The position numbers and the translations under genes are program-made. The notes under the pieces were generated by a model. The model searched no databases and had not been told where the DNA came from. It saw nothing but the letters and a program-made list of their open reading frames with translations. A stretch of DNA of 10,067 nt from contig JAKAGJ010000029.1 in the NCBI GenBank assembly GCA_021815655.1, positions 1-10,067 on the forward strand, given 5' to 3'. Below, piece after piece: positions 1-8,658 of the stretch. This DNA is from Deltaproteobacteria bacterium (GTDB lineage: Bacteria > Desulfobacterota > Desulfarculia > Desulfarculales > Desulfarculaceae). How positions within the stretch are numbered: the first letter of the stretch is position 1; the number at the start of each line of letters is the position of its first letter.

Positions 1-1
1 C

Positions 2-1120
2 TTGACCGGCTCCAGCCTGCACCTGGGCATGGTGGGCTTCGCTGGGCAGGTGCCCGTTTTTCTCCTGGCCCTCTTGGGCGGCTCCCTGGCCGACCGGTCC
101 GACCGGCGCAGGGTGCTTTTGGGCACCCAGGTCACGGCCATGCTGCTGGCCTTCATCCTGGCCGCCCTGACCATGTCGGGCCTGGTGCGGGAGTGGCATG
201 TCATCGGCTTGGCCTTCCTGCTGGGGATGGTCAACGCCGTGGACATGCCCACCCGCCAATCCTTCTTGCCCGAGATGGTGGACCGCGACCAGCTGCACAA
301 GGCCATTGGCCTGAACTCCTCCATGTTCAACGGCGCGCGCATGGCCGGCCCGGCCCTGGCCGGCTGGCTGGTGGCCACGGTCGGCGAGGGGTGGTGTTTC
401 ATCATCAACGGCCTGAGCTTTCTGGCCGTGATCGTGGGATTGTCGTTGATGCGCCTGCCTCCCAGATCGGCGCCCGCCCCCGGCCCCAGGGCCTCGACGC
501 TGCGGCAAGCCAGCGAAGGGCTCCGGTATGCCTGGGACCAGCGCACCATCCGCCGCCCCCTGCTGATGCTGGGCCTGAGCAGCCTGCTGGGGGCGCCATA
601 TCTGGTGTTGATGCCCGTCTTCGCCAACCGGGTTTTGGGGGGAGGCCCTGGCACCTTGGGGCTGCTCATGGGCGCTTCCGGCCTGGGAGCCCTGGCCGCG
701 GCCCTGTTCCTGGCCTCCCGCCGTCAAAGCGGCGGCCTGGACCGCTGGCCCTACCATGCCGCCGCCGGATTTGGCCTCTGCCTGGGGCTTTTCAGCCAGT
801 CCACCAGCCTGGCGTTTTCATTGGGCCTGCTGGTGCCCACCGGCTTCTGCATGATGCTACAGGCCGCCACCACCAATACCCTGTTGCAACAGGTTGTCCC
901 CGATCACCTGCGGGGGCGGGTCATGGCCGTGTACGTGATGATGTTCATGGGAACCATGCCCTTCGGCTCCATGGCCGCCGGCGCCCTGGCCAGCAAAATT
1001 GGCGTGCAGTTCACTCTCTTGGCGGGCGCCGTCGTCTGTCTGCTGGCCGCCCTGGCCTTGATTGCCAACCTGGTCAAGAAGCCTGGCCTTGACGGGCGGC
1101 CTGACGGTCAATCCCGTTGA
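2..1120 (+). CDS. MFS exporter of the EntS-like (MFS_3) family, 5' end outside window
   Basis: This is the C-terminal 372 residues or so of a major facilitator superfamily permease; the frame is open to the window edge, so the TTG at position 2 is not a true start. The visible part opens in a helix that fits TM2, followed directly by the family's loop 2-3 motif (GGSLADRSDRRR, residues 26-37). About 45 residues including TM1 are therefore missing. A segment around residues 79-120 (NAVDMPTRQSFLPEMV, then NSSMFNGARMAGPALAGW) is typical of the EntS/MFS_3 branch, whose members export siderophores or other small molecules by proton antiport in the inner membrane. The second half contains HLRGRVMAVY, the repeat counterpart of the loop motif. 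It ends in TGA and runs convergent to the regulator at 1194-3281, so it is probably unrelated to the ABC locus. The substrate is unknown. Confidence 0.9.
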   Translation: MTGSSLHLGMVGFAGQVPVFLLALLGGSLADRSDRRRVLLGTQVTAMLLAFILAALTMSGLVREWHVIGLAFLLGMVNAVDMPTRQSFLPEMVDRDQLHKAIGLNSSMFNGARMAGPALAGWLVATVGEGWCFIINGLSFLAVIVGLSLMRLPPRSAPAPGPRASTLRQASEGLRYAWDQRTIRRPLLMLGLSSLLGAPYLVLMPVFANRVLGGGPGTLGLLMGASGLGALAAALFLASRRQSGGLDRWPYHAAAGFGLCLGLFSQSTSLAFSLGLLVPTGFCMMLQAATTNTLLQQVVPDHLRGRVMAVYVMMFMGTMPFGSMAAGALASKIGVQFTLLAGAVVCLLAALALIANLVKKPGLDGRPDGQSR

Positions 1121-1153
1121 CCCAATGTGATTTCTCAAGGGCTTGGCCATGGG

Positions 1154-1166
1154 CCGGGAATCCCGG
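1154..1166. terminator. Weak inverted repeat between convergent genes
   Basis: The 73 bases between the two convergent stop codons hold a short dyad, CCGGG-AAT-CCCGG, in a GC-rich stretch. No T-run follows it on either strand, so it does not meet the usual criteria for an intrinsic terminator. It is recorded as the only candidate for ending either transcript. Factor-dependent termination is equally possible. Confidence 0.25.
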
Positions 1167-1193
1167 GCGCGGGCGCGAAAGATCTGCCCTGGA

Positions 1194-3281
<2,088 letters not shown>

Positions 3282-3290
3282 GTGCCGGAC
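3282..3290 (-). promoter_or_regulatory. Spacer leading from the ribosome binding site to the regulator's TTG start
   Basis: On the minus strand GGGGAGG (complement of about 3291-3297) lies 9 bases before TTG at 3281. This strong Shine-Dalgarno match decides the start. No ATG or GTG in frame lies near the CBS boundary, and a GTC codon at 3288-3290 cannot initiate. Confidence 0.6.
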
Positions 3291-3316
3291 CCTCCCCGGA
3301 ATCGATAGGCAACCCC

Positions 3317-3335
3317 TGGCGGCCAGGCGCCGCCA
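3317..3335. repeat. 7-bp inverted repeat upstream of the regulator gene
   Basis: TGGCGGC (3317-3323) and GCCGCCA (3329-3335) are perfect complements around a 5-base loop. On the minus strand the element lies between the TauE stop codon and the regulator start, in the regulator's 5' leader. No U-run follows on that strand. It could be a weak terminator or attenuator for the transporter transcript, or an operator. Confidence 0.4.
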
Positions 3336-3351
3336 ATATAGTTTTATTGTA
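3335..3351 (-). promoter_or_regulatory. AT-rich patch with -10-like boxes, possible promoter of the regulator
   Basis: The 112-base gap upstream of the regulator contains an AT-rich island in otherwise GC-rich DNA. It holds two hexamers close to the -10 consensus on the minus strand: TACAAT (3351-3346) and TATATT (3340-3335). No good -35 box lies at 16-18 bases from either one. A weak constitutive promoter for the regulator is plausible, since such activators are usually expressed independently of their targets, but the sequence alone does not settle it. Confidence 0.3.
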
Positions 3352-3393
3352 CTATCTTCAGGGTGGGGAACGCGCTCAAGGGCGGGCTCGCGC

Positions 3394-4116
3394 TCACCAG
3401 AGCAGGACCGCCGTGAGCACCAGGAGGCCGTTGACCGCCAGCCTGAAAGCCCGGTTTCCCACCCGGCGAAATGCCCAGCCCCCAGCCACTCCCCCCAGAA
3501 CGACCACCGGCGAATACCAGGCACTGGCCAACAGGCCATCAAGGGTGAACATCCCCGCCGCGCCGTAGATGAAGATCATCAGCACGAACTGGCCGGTGAA
3601 ATACCAGGCCATCAACCCCTTGGCCTGAGCGGGGTCCTCGGTGCGCGCCAGGATATAGACCGCCGCCGGTGGTCCGCCGATGGTGTAGGCCCCCAGAAAC
3701 CAGCCGCTGAGGAAACCGGCCGCGGCGCCCCACCAACGGTTATCCTTGTAGCGTTGGCCCAGCTCGCGTCCCCAGGCCGTCAGGGTGAGCAAGACCGCCC
3801 CCAGGATCAAGACGGCCAGCGCGCGCTTGAGCATCATTTCCGGCAGGTAGTAGAGCAGGAAGGCCCCCAGGGGCAAACCCACGGCGGTGCCATAGAGGAG
3901 ATCGCGCATGTCCGCCCAGCGCACCAAGCTCCGGTATCGCCAGGCCTGGATGCTGAACATGACCAGGCAATAGGGGAACTGGAGCGCCACCGCCGTCTTG
4001 ATGGGCATGAACAGGGCCAGCAGGGGCACCGACACCAGAGCGAAGCCGAAACCGGTGAAGCTCATGGTGAGGGCGCTGAGCAGCAGGATGAGGGCGGTGG
4101 CTAGCTCGTGCGGCAT
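3394..4116 (-). CDS. TauE/SafE-family membrane permease
   Basis: A 240-residue integral membrane protein with about eight hydrophobic segments. It opens with a helix and a glycine/phenylalanine-rich turn ([16 protein letters not shown], residues 18-33) and has a matching second-half segment ([20 protein letters not shown], 133-152). The two-repeat layout and the IGGPP segment fit the TauE/SafE (DUF81) family. Members are proposed to move sulfite, sulfoacetate or other small anions across the inner membrane, often exporting end products of sulfonate breakdown. The ATG at 4116 lies 16 bases inside the end of the DUF1638 gene and has no clear ribosome binding site, so translational coupling is likely. 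Its position downstream of a sulfonate-type ABC importer suggests anion export or counter-transport, which is inference. The family is confident; the substrate is not. Confidence 0.85.
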   Translation of the reverse strand: MPHELATALILLLSALTMSFTGFGFALVSVPLLALFMPIKTAVALQFPYCLVMFSIQAWRYRSLVRWADMRDLLYGTAVGLPLGAFLLYYLPEMMLKRALAVLILGAVLLTLTAWGRELGQRYKDNRWWGAAAGFLSGWFLGAYTIGGPPAAVYILARTEDPAQAKGLMAWYFTGQFVLMIFIYGAAGMFTLDGLLASAWYSPVVVLGGVAGGWAFRRVGNRAFRLAVNGLLVLTAVLLW

Positions 4117-4820
4117 GGACAGACCGGATCGGACGCCGAGGTCCGGCCCGCGACGGCGGTGAACATGTCCTGGCGCAGGGGCTGCCCGGCCTCGACCACC
4201 ATCACGCGGTCATCCTCCTGGCGGGACAGAACCTTCTCCAGCCAGCCCAGGCCGCCTGGCGTCTCCCGGTAGGCCAGGCCGAACAACCTGGCCATGGCCT
4301 GGCCCTGCTCCCGGTGGTGGGGCCGGAACAGGGTCCCCTGGCGGATCAGCGCCACCTCGGTATAGGCCTTGAGCATCTGCCGGCCGCACCACAGGGCGGT
4401 TTCCTCGTCGAAGCGGGCGGCGGTTTCGAAGTATTCGGTGTAGGGAGTCTTGCCGAAGTCCACCCACCCCGGGCTCAGGTAGAAGGTCCCGCCCACATCC
4501 ACGCCGGCGCCCTGGGGCAAGCGTCCCAGCAACAACGGAATGCAGTCGTGCGCCCGGGGCGCCACCAGGCGCACTCGCCGGCTGGCCAGTCCCTCCAGGC
4601 CGCCGCCGCAATAGCCGTAGCCCAGGATCACGGTGCGCGCCTGGGGGTCCTGCTCCAGCTTTTCCAGTTCCTCGCCCACCCGCTGGCGCAGATCATCGGG
4701 GTAGCGGTGCAGGCCCTGGTCGAGGTAGACGGCCTGCCGGTCCTCCACGCCCAGGTGCCGCAGCTCGTGGGCCAGGACCTTGCAGGCCAAGACTCTACAG
4801 TGGGACGGCAGTCTCACCAC
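4101..4820 (-). CDS. DUF1638 family protein
   Basis: A soluble protein of about 239 residues with the signature blocks of DUF1638: GYGYCGGGL (67-75), PRAHDCIPLLLG (88-99) and GTFYLSPGW (111-119). The conserved Cys71 and the His91-Asp92-Cys93 triplet could form a metal or cofactor site, but no activity is established for the family to my knowledge. Members are often reported near corrinoid-dependent methyltransferase genes of the MttB type in methanogens and anaerobic bacteria. No such gene lies in this window. Two in-frame GTG codons (4818-4820 and 4815-4817) follow an AAGGGGGG stretch (complement of 4823-4830); the second has the more usual spacing. It lies 104 bases after ATPase 2, separated by a long inverted repeat, and overlaps TauE by 16 bases, so the two are likely coupled. 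Confidence 0.85.
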   Translation of the reverse strand: MVRLPSHCRVLACKVLAHELRHLGVEDRQAVYLDQGLHRYPDDLRQRVGEELEKLEQDPQARTVILGYGYCGGGLEGLASRRVRLVAPRAHDCIPLLLGRLPQGAGVDVGGTFYLSPGWVDFGKTPYTEYFETAARFDEETALWCGRQMLKAYTEVALIRQGTLFRPHHREQGQAMARLFGLAYRETPGGLGWLEKVLSRQEDDRVMVVEAGQPLRQDMFTAVAGRTSASDPVCPCRTS

Positions 4821-4844
4821 CGCCCCCCTTGCCCAAGTCCGCTG

Positions 4845-4889
4845 GGCAGGCCCCGGCCGGCCGCGCGCGCCGGGAGGGCGGGGCCTGCC
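4845..4889. repeat. 11-bp GC-rich inverted repeat between ATPase 2 and DUF1638 genes
   Basis: GGCAGGCCCCG (4845-4855) and CGGGGCCTGCC (4879-4889) are perfect complements around a 23-base GC-rich centre that can itself pair. In the minus-strand transcript this stem-loop falls between the transporter genes and the DUF1638 start. No U-run follows. It could stabilise the upstream mRNA end, cause partial termination, or mark a processing point. Confidence 0.6.
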
Positions 4890-4924
4890 GGGCCGGCGAC
4901 CGCGGACCCAAAATAGGCCTAGGT

Positions 4925-5803
4925 CTATTGCCCATGGCCGGCGGGCTCGCTATCGGTCTGGCAACTACCCAGGAGGTTGAAGGCGTTCTTGAGCTTGCCG
5001 AAGGTCTTGGCCCCTTCTTCATAAAGGGCCTCCATGACCTCGCCCTTGATTTGCAGATAACGCGGGCTCGACAGCACGCTCAAGTCCCGGGGCCGCGGCA
5101 GGTCCACCGTCAAGACCTTCTTTATGGTGCCAGGCAGGTTGGTCATGACCAGGATGCGGTCGGCCAGGAACAAGGCCTCCTCGATCTCGGCGGTGATGAA
5201 AAGCATGGTCATGCCCGATTCCTCGTAAAGCCTGACCAGATATTCCTGCATCAGCTCGCGGGTCATGACGTCCAGACCGCGGAAGGGCTCGTCCAGGATC
5301 ATGATCTGGGGCTCGTTGACCAGGGCCCGGCACAGCTCGGCCCGGCGCTGCATGCCGCCGGAAAGCTGGGCGGGATACTTGTCCCTGAAGTCCTTGAGCC
5401 CCACCTTCTCCAAAAGTCCCAGGGCATGTTCCTCGGCCCGCCGGCGGTCCAGAGCCCCGCTCACCTTGGGTCCGAAAACGGCGTTTTGCATCACGGTCAT
5501 CCAGGGCCACAGGGCCGTCTCCTGGAAGACCATCAGACGGTCGCGGCCCGGCCCCTTGATGGGGTGGCCGTTGATGAGGCAGGAGCCGGCGGTGGGCGTG
5601 TCGTAGCCGGCCAGGATGCTGGCCAGGGTGCTCTTGCCGCAGCCGCTGGGGCCAACCAGCACGGTCAGCTTGCCCTCCTCCACCACCAGTGAACAATCCT
5701 TGAGGGCGGCCACCGGAGGTTGGCCGGGCACGCGGTAGACGCGCTCCAGCCCGCTCACCTCGATGCGGCCAGCCTGCTTGATCCCCTTGCCGTTGTCGCC
5801 CAT
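4925..5803 (-). CDS. ABC transporter ATPase 2 (nitrate/sulfonate type) with H-loop His replaced by Ala
   Basis: A 292-residue nucleotide-binding subunit of the NrtCD/SsuB/TauB class that powers import from the cytoplasmic face. Visible motifs: Walker A GPSGCGKST (51-59), Q-loop Gln94 (VFQETALWPW), signature LSGGM (147-151), Walker B IMILDE (167-172) with the catalytic Glu, and D-loop RGLD. The H-loop, normally ITHD, reads ITAE, so the switch histidine is Ala205. It is a paralogue of ATPase 1; both end in a shared VDLPRPRD block and a similar helical tail. The ATG at 5803 follows AAGGGAAAG and lies 33 bases after the permease 2 stop. The missing His would weaken hydrolysis at its own ATP site, so it probably works as a heterodimer with ATPase 1. 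Confidence 0.95.
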   Translation of the reverse strand: MGDNGKGIKQAGRIEVSGLERVYRVPGQPPVAALKDCSLVVEEGKLTVLVGPSGCGKSTLASILAGYDTPTAGSCLINGHPIKGPGRDRLMVFQETALWPWMTVMQNAVFGPKVSGALDRRRAEEHALGLLEKVGLKDFRDKYPAQLSGGMQRRAELCRALVNEPQIMILDEPFRGLDVMTRELMQEYLVRLYEESGMTMLFITAEIEEALFLADRILVMTNLPGTIKKVLTVDLPRPRDLSVLSSPRYLQIKGEVMEALYEEGAKTFGKLKNAFNLLGSCQTDSEPAGHGQ

Positions 5804-5836
5804 CGTCTGTCTTTCCCTTGGTCCGACCAGGGCCGG

Positions 5837-6652
5837 CTAGATTATTTTGCGCCAGGGCATCAGCTTGATGCTGATGAGCTTGACCAGGGCGCTGGAGACG
5901 TAGCCGGCCAAGCCAATGCTTATCATGCCCACGATGACGCCGGGGGTGTGCCCGGCCAGGTAGGCCTCCCAGGTGAGGCGGCCCAGGCCGGCGTTGCCTG
6001 CGATCATCTCGGCGGCGATGACCACGTTCCAGGTGATGCCGATGCCCACCATCATGCCGGTGGCTATGCTGGGGATGGTGGCCGGCAGCACGATGCGCCA
6101 AAAGACCTGGGCCGGCGAGGCCCCGAAGGACACCGCCGAGTAGACCAGCTCCTTGGGGATGGAGGACACTCCGCCCAACACGTTGAGCACGATGGTGAAG
6201 AAGGCGCCGATGAAGGTGATGAAGGCGATGGACAGCTCGTTGGTGGGCCAAAAGAGAATCGACACCGGCACCCACGCCAGGGGCGGAATGGGCCTTAAGA
6301 GCTCGAACAAGGGATAGCTCAGCTCCTTGAAGCTGCGGCTCCAACCCATTCCCAGGCCCAGGGGTATGCCCAACACCTGGGCCGTGGCGAAGCCCCAGAA
6401 CACCCGCTGCGCGCTTTCCGCCCAGCTCTGCCAGTACTTTGGCATCGCCAGGAAGACCCAGAAGGCCTTGGCCACCTCCACGGGGGTGGGGATGACGGTC
6501 ATGAAGGGCAGCGCGCCCATGGAGCTGATCTGCCAGACCAGGAAGAAGCCGGCCACGGCCAGCACCCCGCGCCACAGGCGGGGGTTGGCCAGTGTCCTGC
6601 GCCAGCGCAGGGCCAGGGAGGGCGCGGCCATCGGTGGGGCAGCGGTAGTCAT
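5837..6652 (-). CDS. ABC transporter permease 2 (nitrate/sulfonate/taurine type)
   Basis: A 271-residue inner-membrane permease of the SsuC/TauC/NrtB class (BPD_transp_1 fold) with about six membrane segments. The first lies near residues 28-42 after a short cytoplasmic tail. Family blocks are clear: GIPLGLGMGW (95-104), FELLRPIPPLAWVP (116-129), and the EAA loop that contacts the ATPase (about 173-199, with the invariant Gly177 in SFGAS). The ATG at 6652 has a GAGG ribosome binding site about 7 bases upstream, and the gap to ATPase 1 is 29 bases. It is a clear paralogue of permease 1, sharing RPIPPLAWVP, a MIA(G/A) block and a C-terminal PWRK/AWRQ ending. This points to tandem duplication of a permease-ATPase unit. 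It likely pairs with permease 1 in one transporter. Confidence 0.93.
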   Translation of the reverse strand: MTTAAPPMAAPSLALRWRRTLANPRLWRGVLAVAGFFLVWQISSMGALPFMTVIPTPVEVAKAFWVFLAMPKYWQSWAESAQRVFWGFATAQVLGIPLGLGMGWSRSFKELSYPLFELLRPIPPLAWVPVSILFWPTNELSIAFITFIGAFFTIVLNVLGGVSSIPKELVYSAVSFGASPAQVFWRIVLPATIPSIATGMMVGIGITWNVVIAAEMIAGNAGLGRLTWEAYLAGHTPGVIVGMISIGLAGYVSSALVKLISIKLMPWRKII

Positions 6653-6681
6653 GGATTTTCCTCTTTCATCGTTTCCACGGT

Positions 6682-7566
6682 CTAGGCCATCTCGCGTTCA
6701 CCGGCCTGGAAGGCCTTGACCGCCTCCTCGTGCACCGCCTCCACGGCCTGGGCCTTTAGCCGCATGAACTGCGGCGAGGCCAGCAGGCGGTAGTCGCGGG
6801 GCCGCGGCAGGTCCACCTCTATGGTCATCTTGATATGGCCGGGCCGGGTGGTCATCACCGCCACCTTGTCGGCCAGGAAGATGGACTCCTCCAGGTCGTG
6901 GGTTATGAAGAAGATGGTCTTGCCGGTGGCGTCGTAAAGCTCCAGGAGATACTCGTGGCTGGCGCTCTTGGTGACCGTGTCCATGGCCCGGAAGGGCTCG
7001 TCCAGCAACAGCACCCTGGGGTCGTTGATCAGCGCCCGGATGATCTCCACCCGTCTCTGCATGCCCGAGCTGAGATGGCCCGGATAGCAGGATTCGATGC
7101 CCGACAAGCCCACCCGCGCCATCATCTGGCGGGCACGTTCCTGGGCCTCCTGCTTGCCCAGGGCCTTTTGCACCACCGGTCCGTAGATGACGTTCTCCAG
7201 GACCGTCTTCCAGGGGAACAAGGCCCCCTGCTGGAACACCACCACGCGGTCCGAGCCCGGCCGGGGCTTCACCTCCGTGGTGGCCAGGGGCTGGCCGTCC
7301 AGGAGTATCTGCCCCGTACTCAGGTGGTCAAAGCCCGCCATGATGTTGAGCAGGGTCGACTTGCCGCAGCCGCTAGGCCCCACCACCGCCACGAATTCGC
7401 CGGCGGCTATCTCCAGCGAGCAGCGGTCCAGGGCCACCACGTGCACGCCCTCGGGGTCATATATCTTGCTGACCTCGCGGATGCTCAGGGCCCCGTCCGG
7501 GGCCCGGCAGACCGGCGCCGCCAGGGAAGATTCCATATCCTCTCGTACCGGTTGACTCATGCCCAT
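6682..7566 (-). CDS. ABC transporter ATPase 1 (nitrate/sulfonate type) with altered signature motif
   Basis: A 294-residue nucleotide-binding subunit of the NrtCD/SsuB/TauB class. Motifs: Walker A GPSGCGKST (63-71), Q-loop Gln112 (VFQQGALFPW), signature LSSGM (165-169, where LSGGM or LSGGQ is usual), Walker B VLLLDE (185-190), D-loop RAMD, and an intact H-loop His223 (ITHDLEES). A tail of about 25 residues before the ABC core is longer than usual. The first ATG (7566) and a third-codon ATG (7560) are both possible starts; GGAAAG lies 6 bases before the first. It is 34 bases downstream of permease 1. Apart from the Gly-to-Ser change in the signature it looks fully competent, and it is probably the main hydrolysing partner of ATPase 2. 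Confidence 0.95.
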   Translation of the reverse strand: MGMSQPVREDMESSLAAPVCRAPDGALSIREVSKIYDPEGVHVVALDRCSLEIAAGEFVAVVGPSGCGKSTLLNIMAGFDHLSTGQILLDGQPLATTEVKPRPGSDRVVVFQQGALFPWKTVLENVIYGPVVQKALGKQEAQERARQMMARVGLSGIESCYPGHLSSGMQRRVEIIRALINDPRVLLLDEPFRAMDTVTKSASHEYLLELYDATGKTIFFITHDLEESIFLADKVAVMTTRPGHIKMTIEVDLPRPRDYRLLASPQFMRLKAQAVEAVHEEAVKAFQAGEREMA

Positions 7567-7600
7567 AAGCTGCTTTCCGTTTCCTTGAAGCGGCGCGTGT

Positions 7601-8530
7601 TCAAATCCCCGCCTGCCCGCCGCCGCTCAGTTCGGACTGGCGCCAGGCCATGAGTTTGCGCCCCACCATACGGACCCCGGCGCTACTGGCCCAGCCGATG
7701 ATCCCCAGAGTGACCATGCCGATGATGATGACCGGATAGGCGATAACCGAGTAGCTGTCCCAGATCAGAAAGCCCAGGCCATATTGGGCGGCGATCATCT
7801 CGCCCGCCACCAGCGAGAACCAGGCCGCGCCCATGGATATCTGCAGGCCGGTGAAGATAAAAGGCAAGGCGCCTGGGATCACTACATCGAAGAGGATTTC
7901 CCTGTTGCTGGCTCCCAGGCACCTTGCCGCGCGAAAATAGTTGTCGTCGATGGACTCCACCCCCAAAAGGGTGTTGAGGCTGGTGACGAAGAAAGCCACC
8001 AGGAAGGTGACGAAGATGACCGCGGGCTCGTTGCCGGGCAGGACGAGGATGGCCAGGGGCACCCAAGCCAGGGGCGGGATGGGACGGATCAACTCCACCA
8101 GGGGAAGGGCGTAGTCGTAGAACTTGCGGTTCCAGCCCATCAGGAGCCCCAGGGGGATGCCCAGCACGGTGGCCAGCACGAAGGCGGTGGTGGCGCGGTA
8201 GGTGCTGTAGAGGATGTGGATATAGTAATCGCGGGTATAGATGGAAATGCCGTAGGCCGGGTTGGGGCTGAGCCACTCGCGCAGCACCTCCAGGGGACCT
8301 GGCAGCCGGTTGAACCAGGGCAGCCTGAACACGCTGACCGTCAGGTGCCATAGCCCCAGGAAAATTACGAAGCCCGCCACCGTGCGCAAAAAGGACTTGC
8401 CCGTGACCGTCTTGACCACCTGGGCCGACCAGGAGATTTCGTAAAGCTGAGCCTTCTTCTTTTGTTGCCAGGCCCCCAGGCCCAGCGCCACGGCGGCGAT
8501 AAGCGATACAATAAGGGCTGTTTCCATCAT
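7601..8530 (-). CDS. ABC transporter permease 1 (nitrate/sulfonate/taurine type) with extra N-terminal helix
   Basis: A 309-residue BPD_transp_1 permease. The common core has GIPLGLLMGW (124-133), VELIRPIPPLAWVP (145-158) and an EAA loop (about 200-228, LGAS with invariant Gly206). It is 38 residues longer than permease 2, mainly because of an additional N-terminal hydrophobic segment (about 4-20) followed by a positive KKK stretch before the usual first helix (about 48-66). Two consecutive ATG codons start the frame; GGTGGA lies directly before them. A 128-base gap with a long inverted repeat separates it from the binding-protein gene, while ATPase 1 follows after 34 bases. It likely forms a hetero-oligomeric membrane core with permease 2. 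Confidence 0.93.
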   Translation of the reverse strand: MMETALIVSLIAAVALGLGAWQQKKKAQLYEISWSAQVVKTVTGKSFLRTVAGFVIFLGLWHLTVSVFRLPWFNRLPGPLEVLREWLSPNPAYGISIYTRDYYIHILYSTYRATTAFVLATVLGIPLGLLMGWNRKFYDYALPLVELIRPIPPLAWVPLAILVLPGNEPAVIFVTFLVAFFVTSLNTLLGVESIDDNYFRAARCLGASNREILFDVVIPGALPFIFTGLQISMGAAWFSLVAGEMIAAQYGLGFLIWDSYSVIAYPVIIIGMVTLGIIGWASSAGVRMVGRKLMAWRQSELSGGGQAGI

Positions 8531-8579
8531 TCCACCATCTCGGTCTGGGGGCCGGCCTCCACCGTTGCCGCCTCAGGGA

Positions 8580-8629
8580 CGCCCCGCGTCCCTCCCGGCC
8601 GGGGGGATGCCGATCTGGGACGCGGGGCG
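8580..8629. repeat. 13-bp GC-rich inverted repeat between binding-protein and permease genes
   Basis: CGCCCCGCGTCCC (8580-8592) and GGGACGCGGGGCG (8617-8629) are perfect complements with a 24-base centre. It lies in the 128-base gap after the substrate-binding protein gene. In the minus-strand mRNA it would be a very stable stem-loop, without a U-run. Stem-loops at this place are known from other ABC operons, where they protect the mRNA of the abundant binding protein or limit read-through to the membrane genes. That role here is inference. GGGAC and GTCCC within 8576-8592 also allow a smaller alternative hairpin. Confidence 0.7.
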
Positions 8630-8658
8630 GGGGCAGGCGGGTTGGAGGCCACGTTGAG

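Noticed and set aside
3282..3542. Upstream extension of the regulator frame to 3542
   Set aside because: The added 87 residues overlap the TauE coding region, are rich in Trp/Arg/Ser in a way typical of a shadow frame, and lie before a natural CBS domain start with a strong ribosome binding site.
4829..5692. Plus-strand open frame of 287 codons antisense to ATPase 2
   Set aside because: Rich in Gly, His, Gln and Leu without recognisable motifs. The opposite strand encodes a textbook ABC ATPase.
5019..6575. Minus-strand frame of 518 codons spanning permease 2 and ATPase 2
   Set aside because: A shifted-frame shadow with Arg/Gly/His-rich low-complexity sequence. The in-frame genes are unambiguous.
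8620..8650. GG-N10-GC match on the minus strand between binding-protein and permease genes
   Set aside because: Only the spacing of the GG and GC pairs fits. The -12 TTGC context is missing, and such pairs are common by chance in GC-rich DNA.
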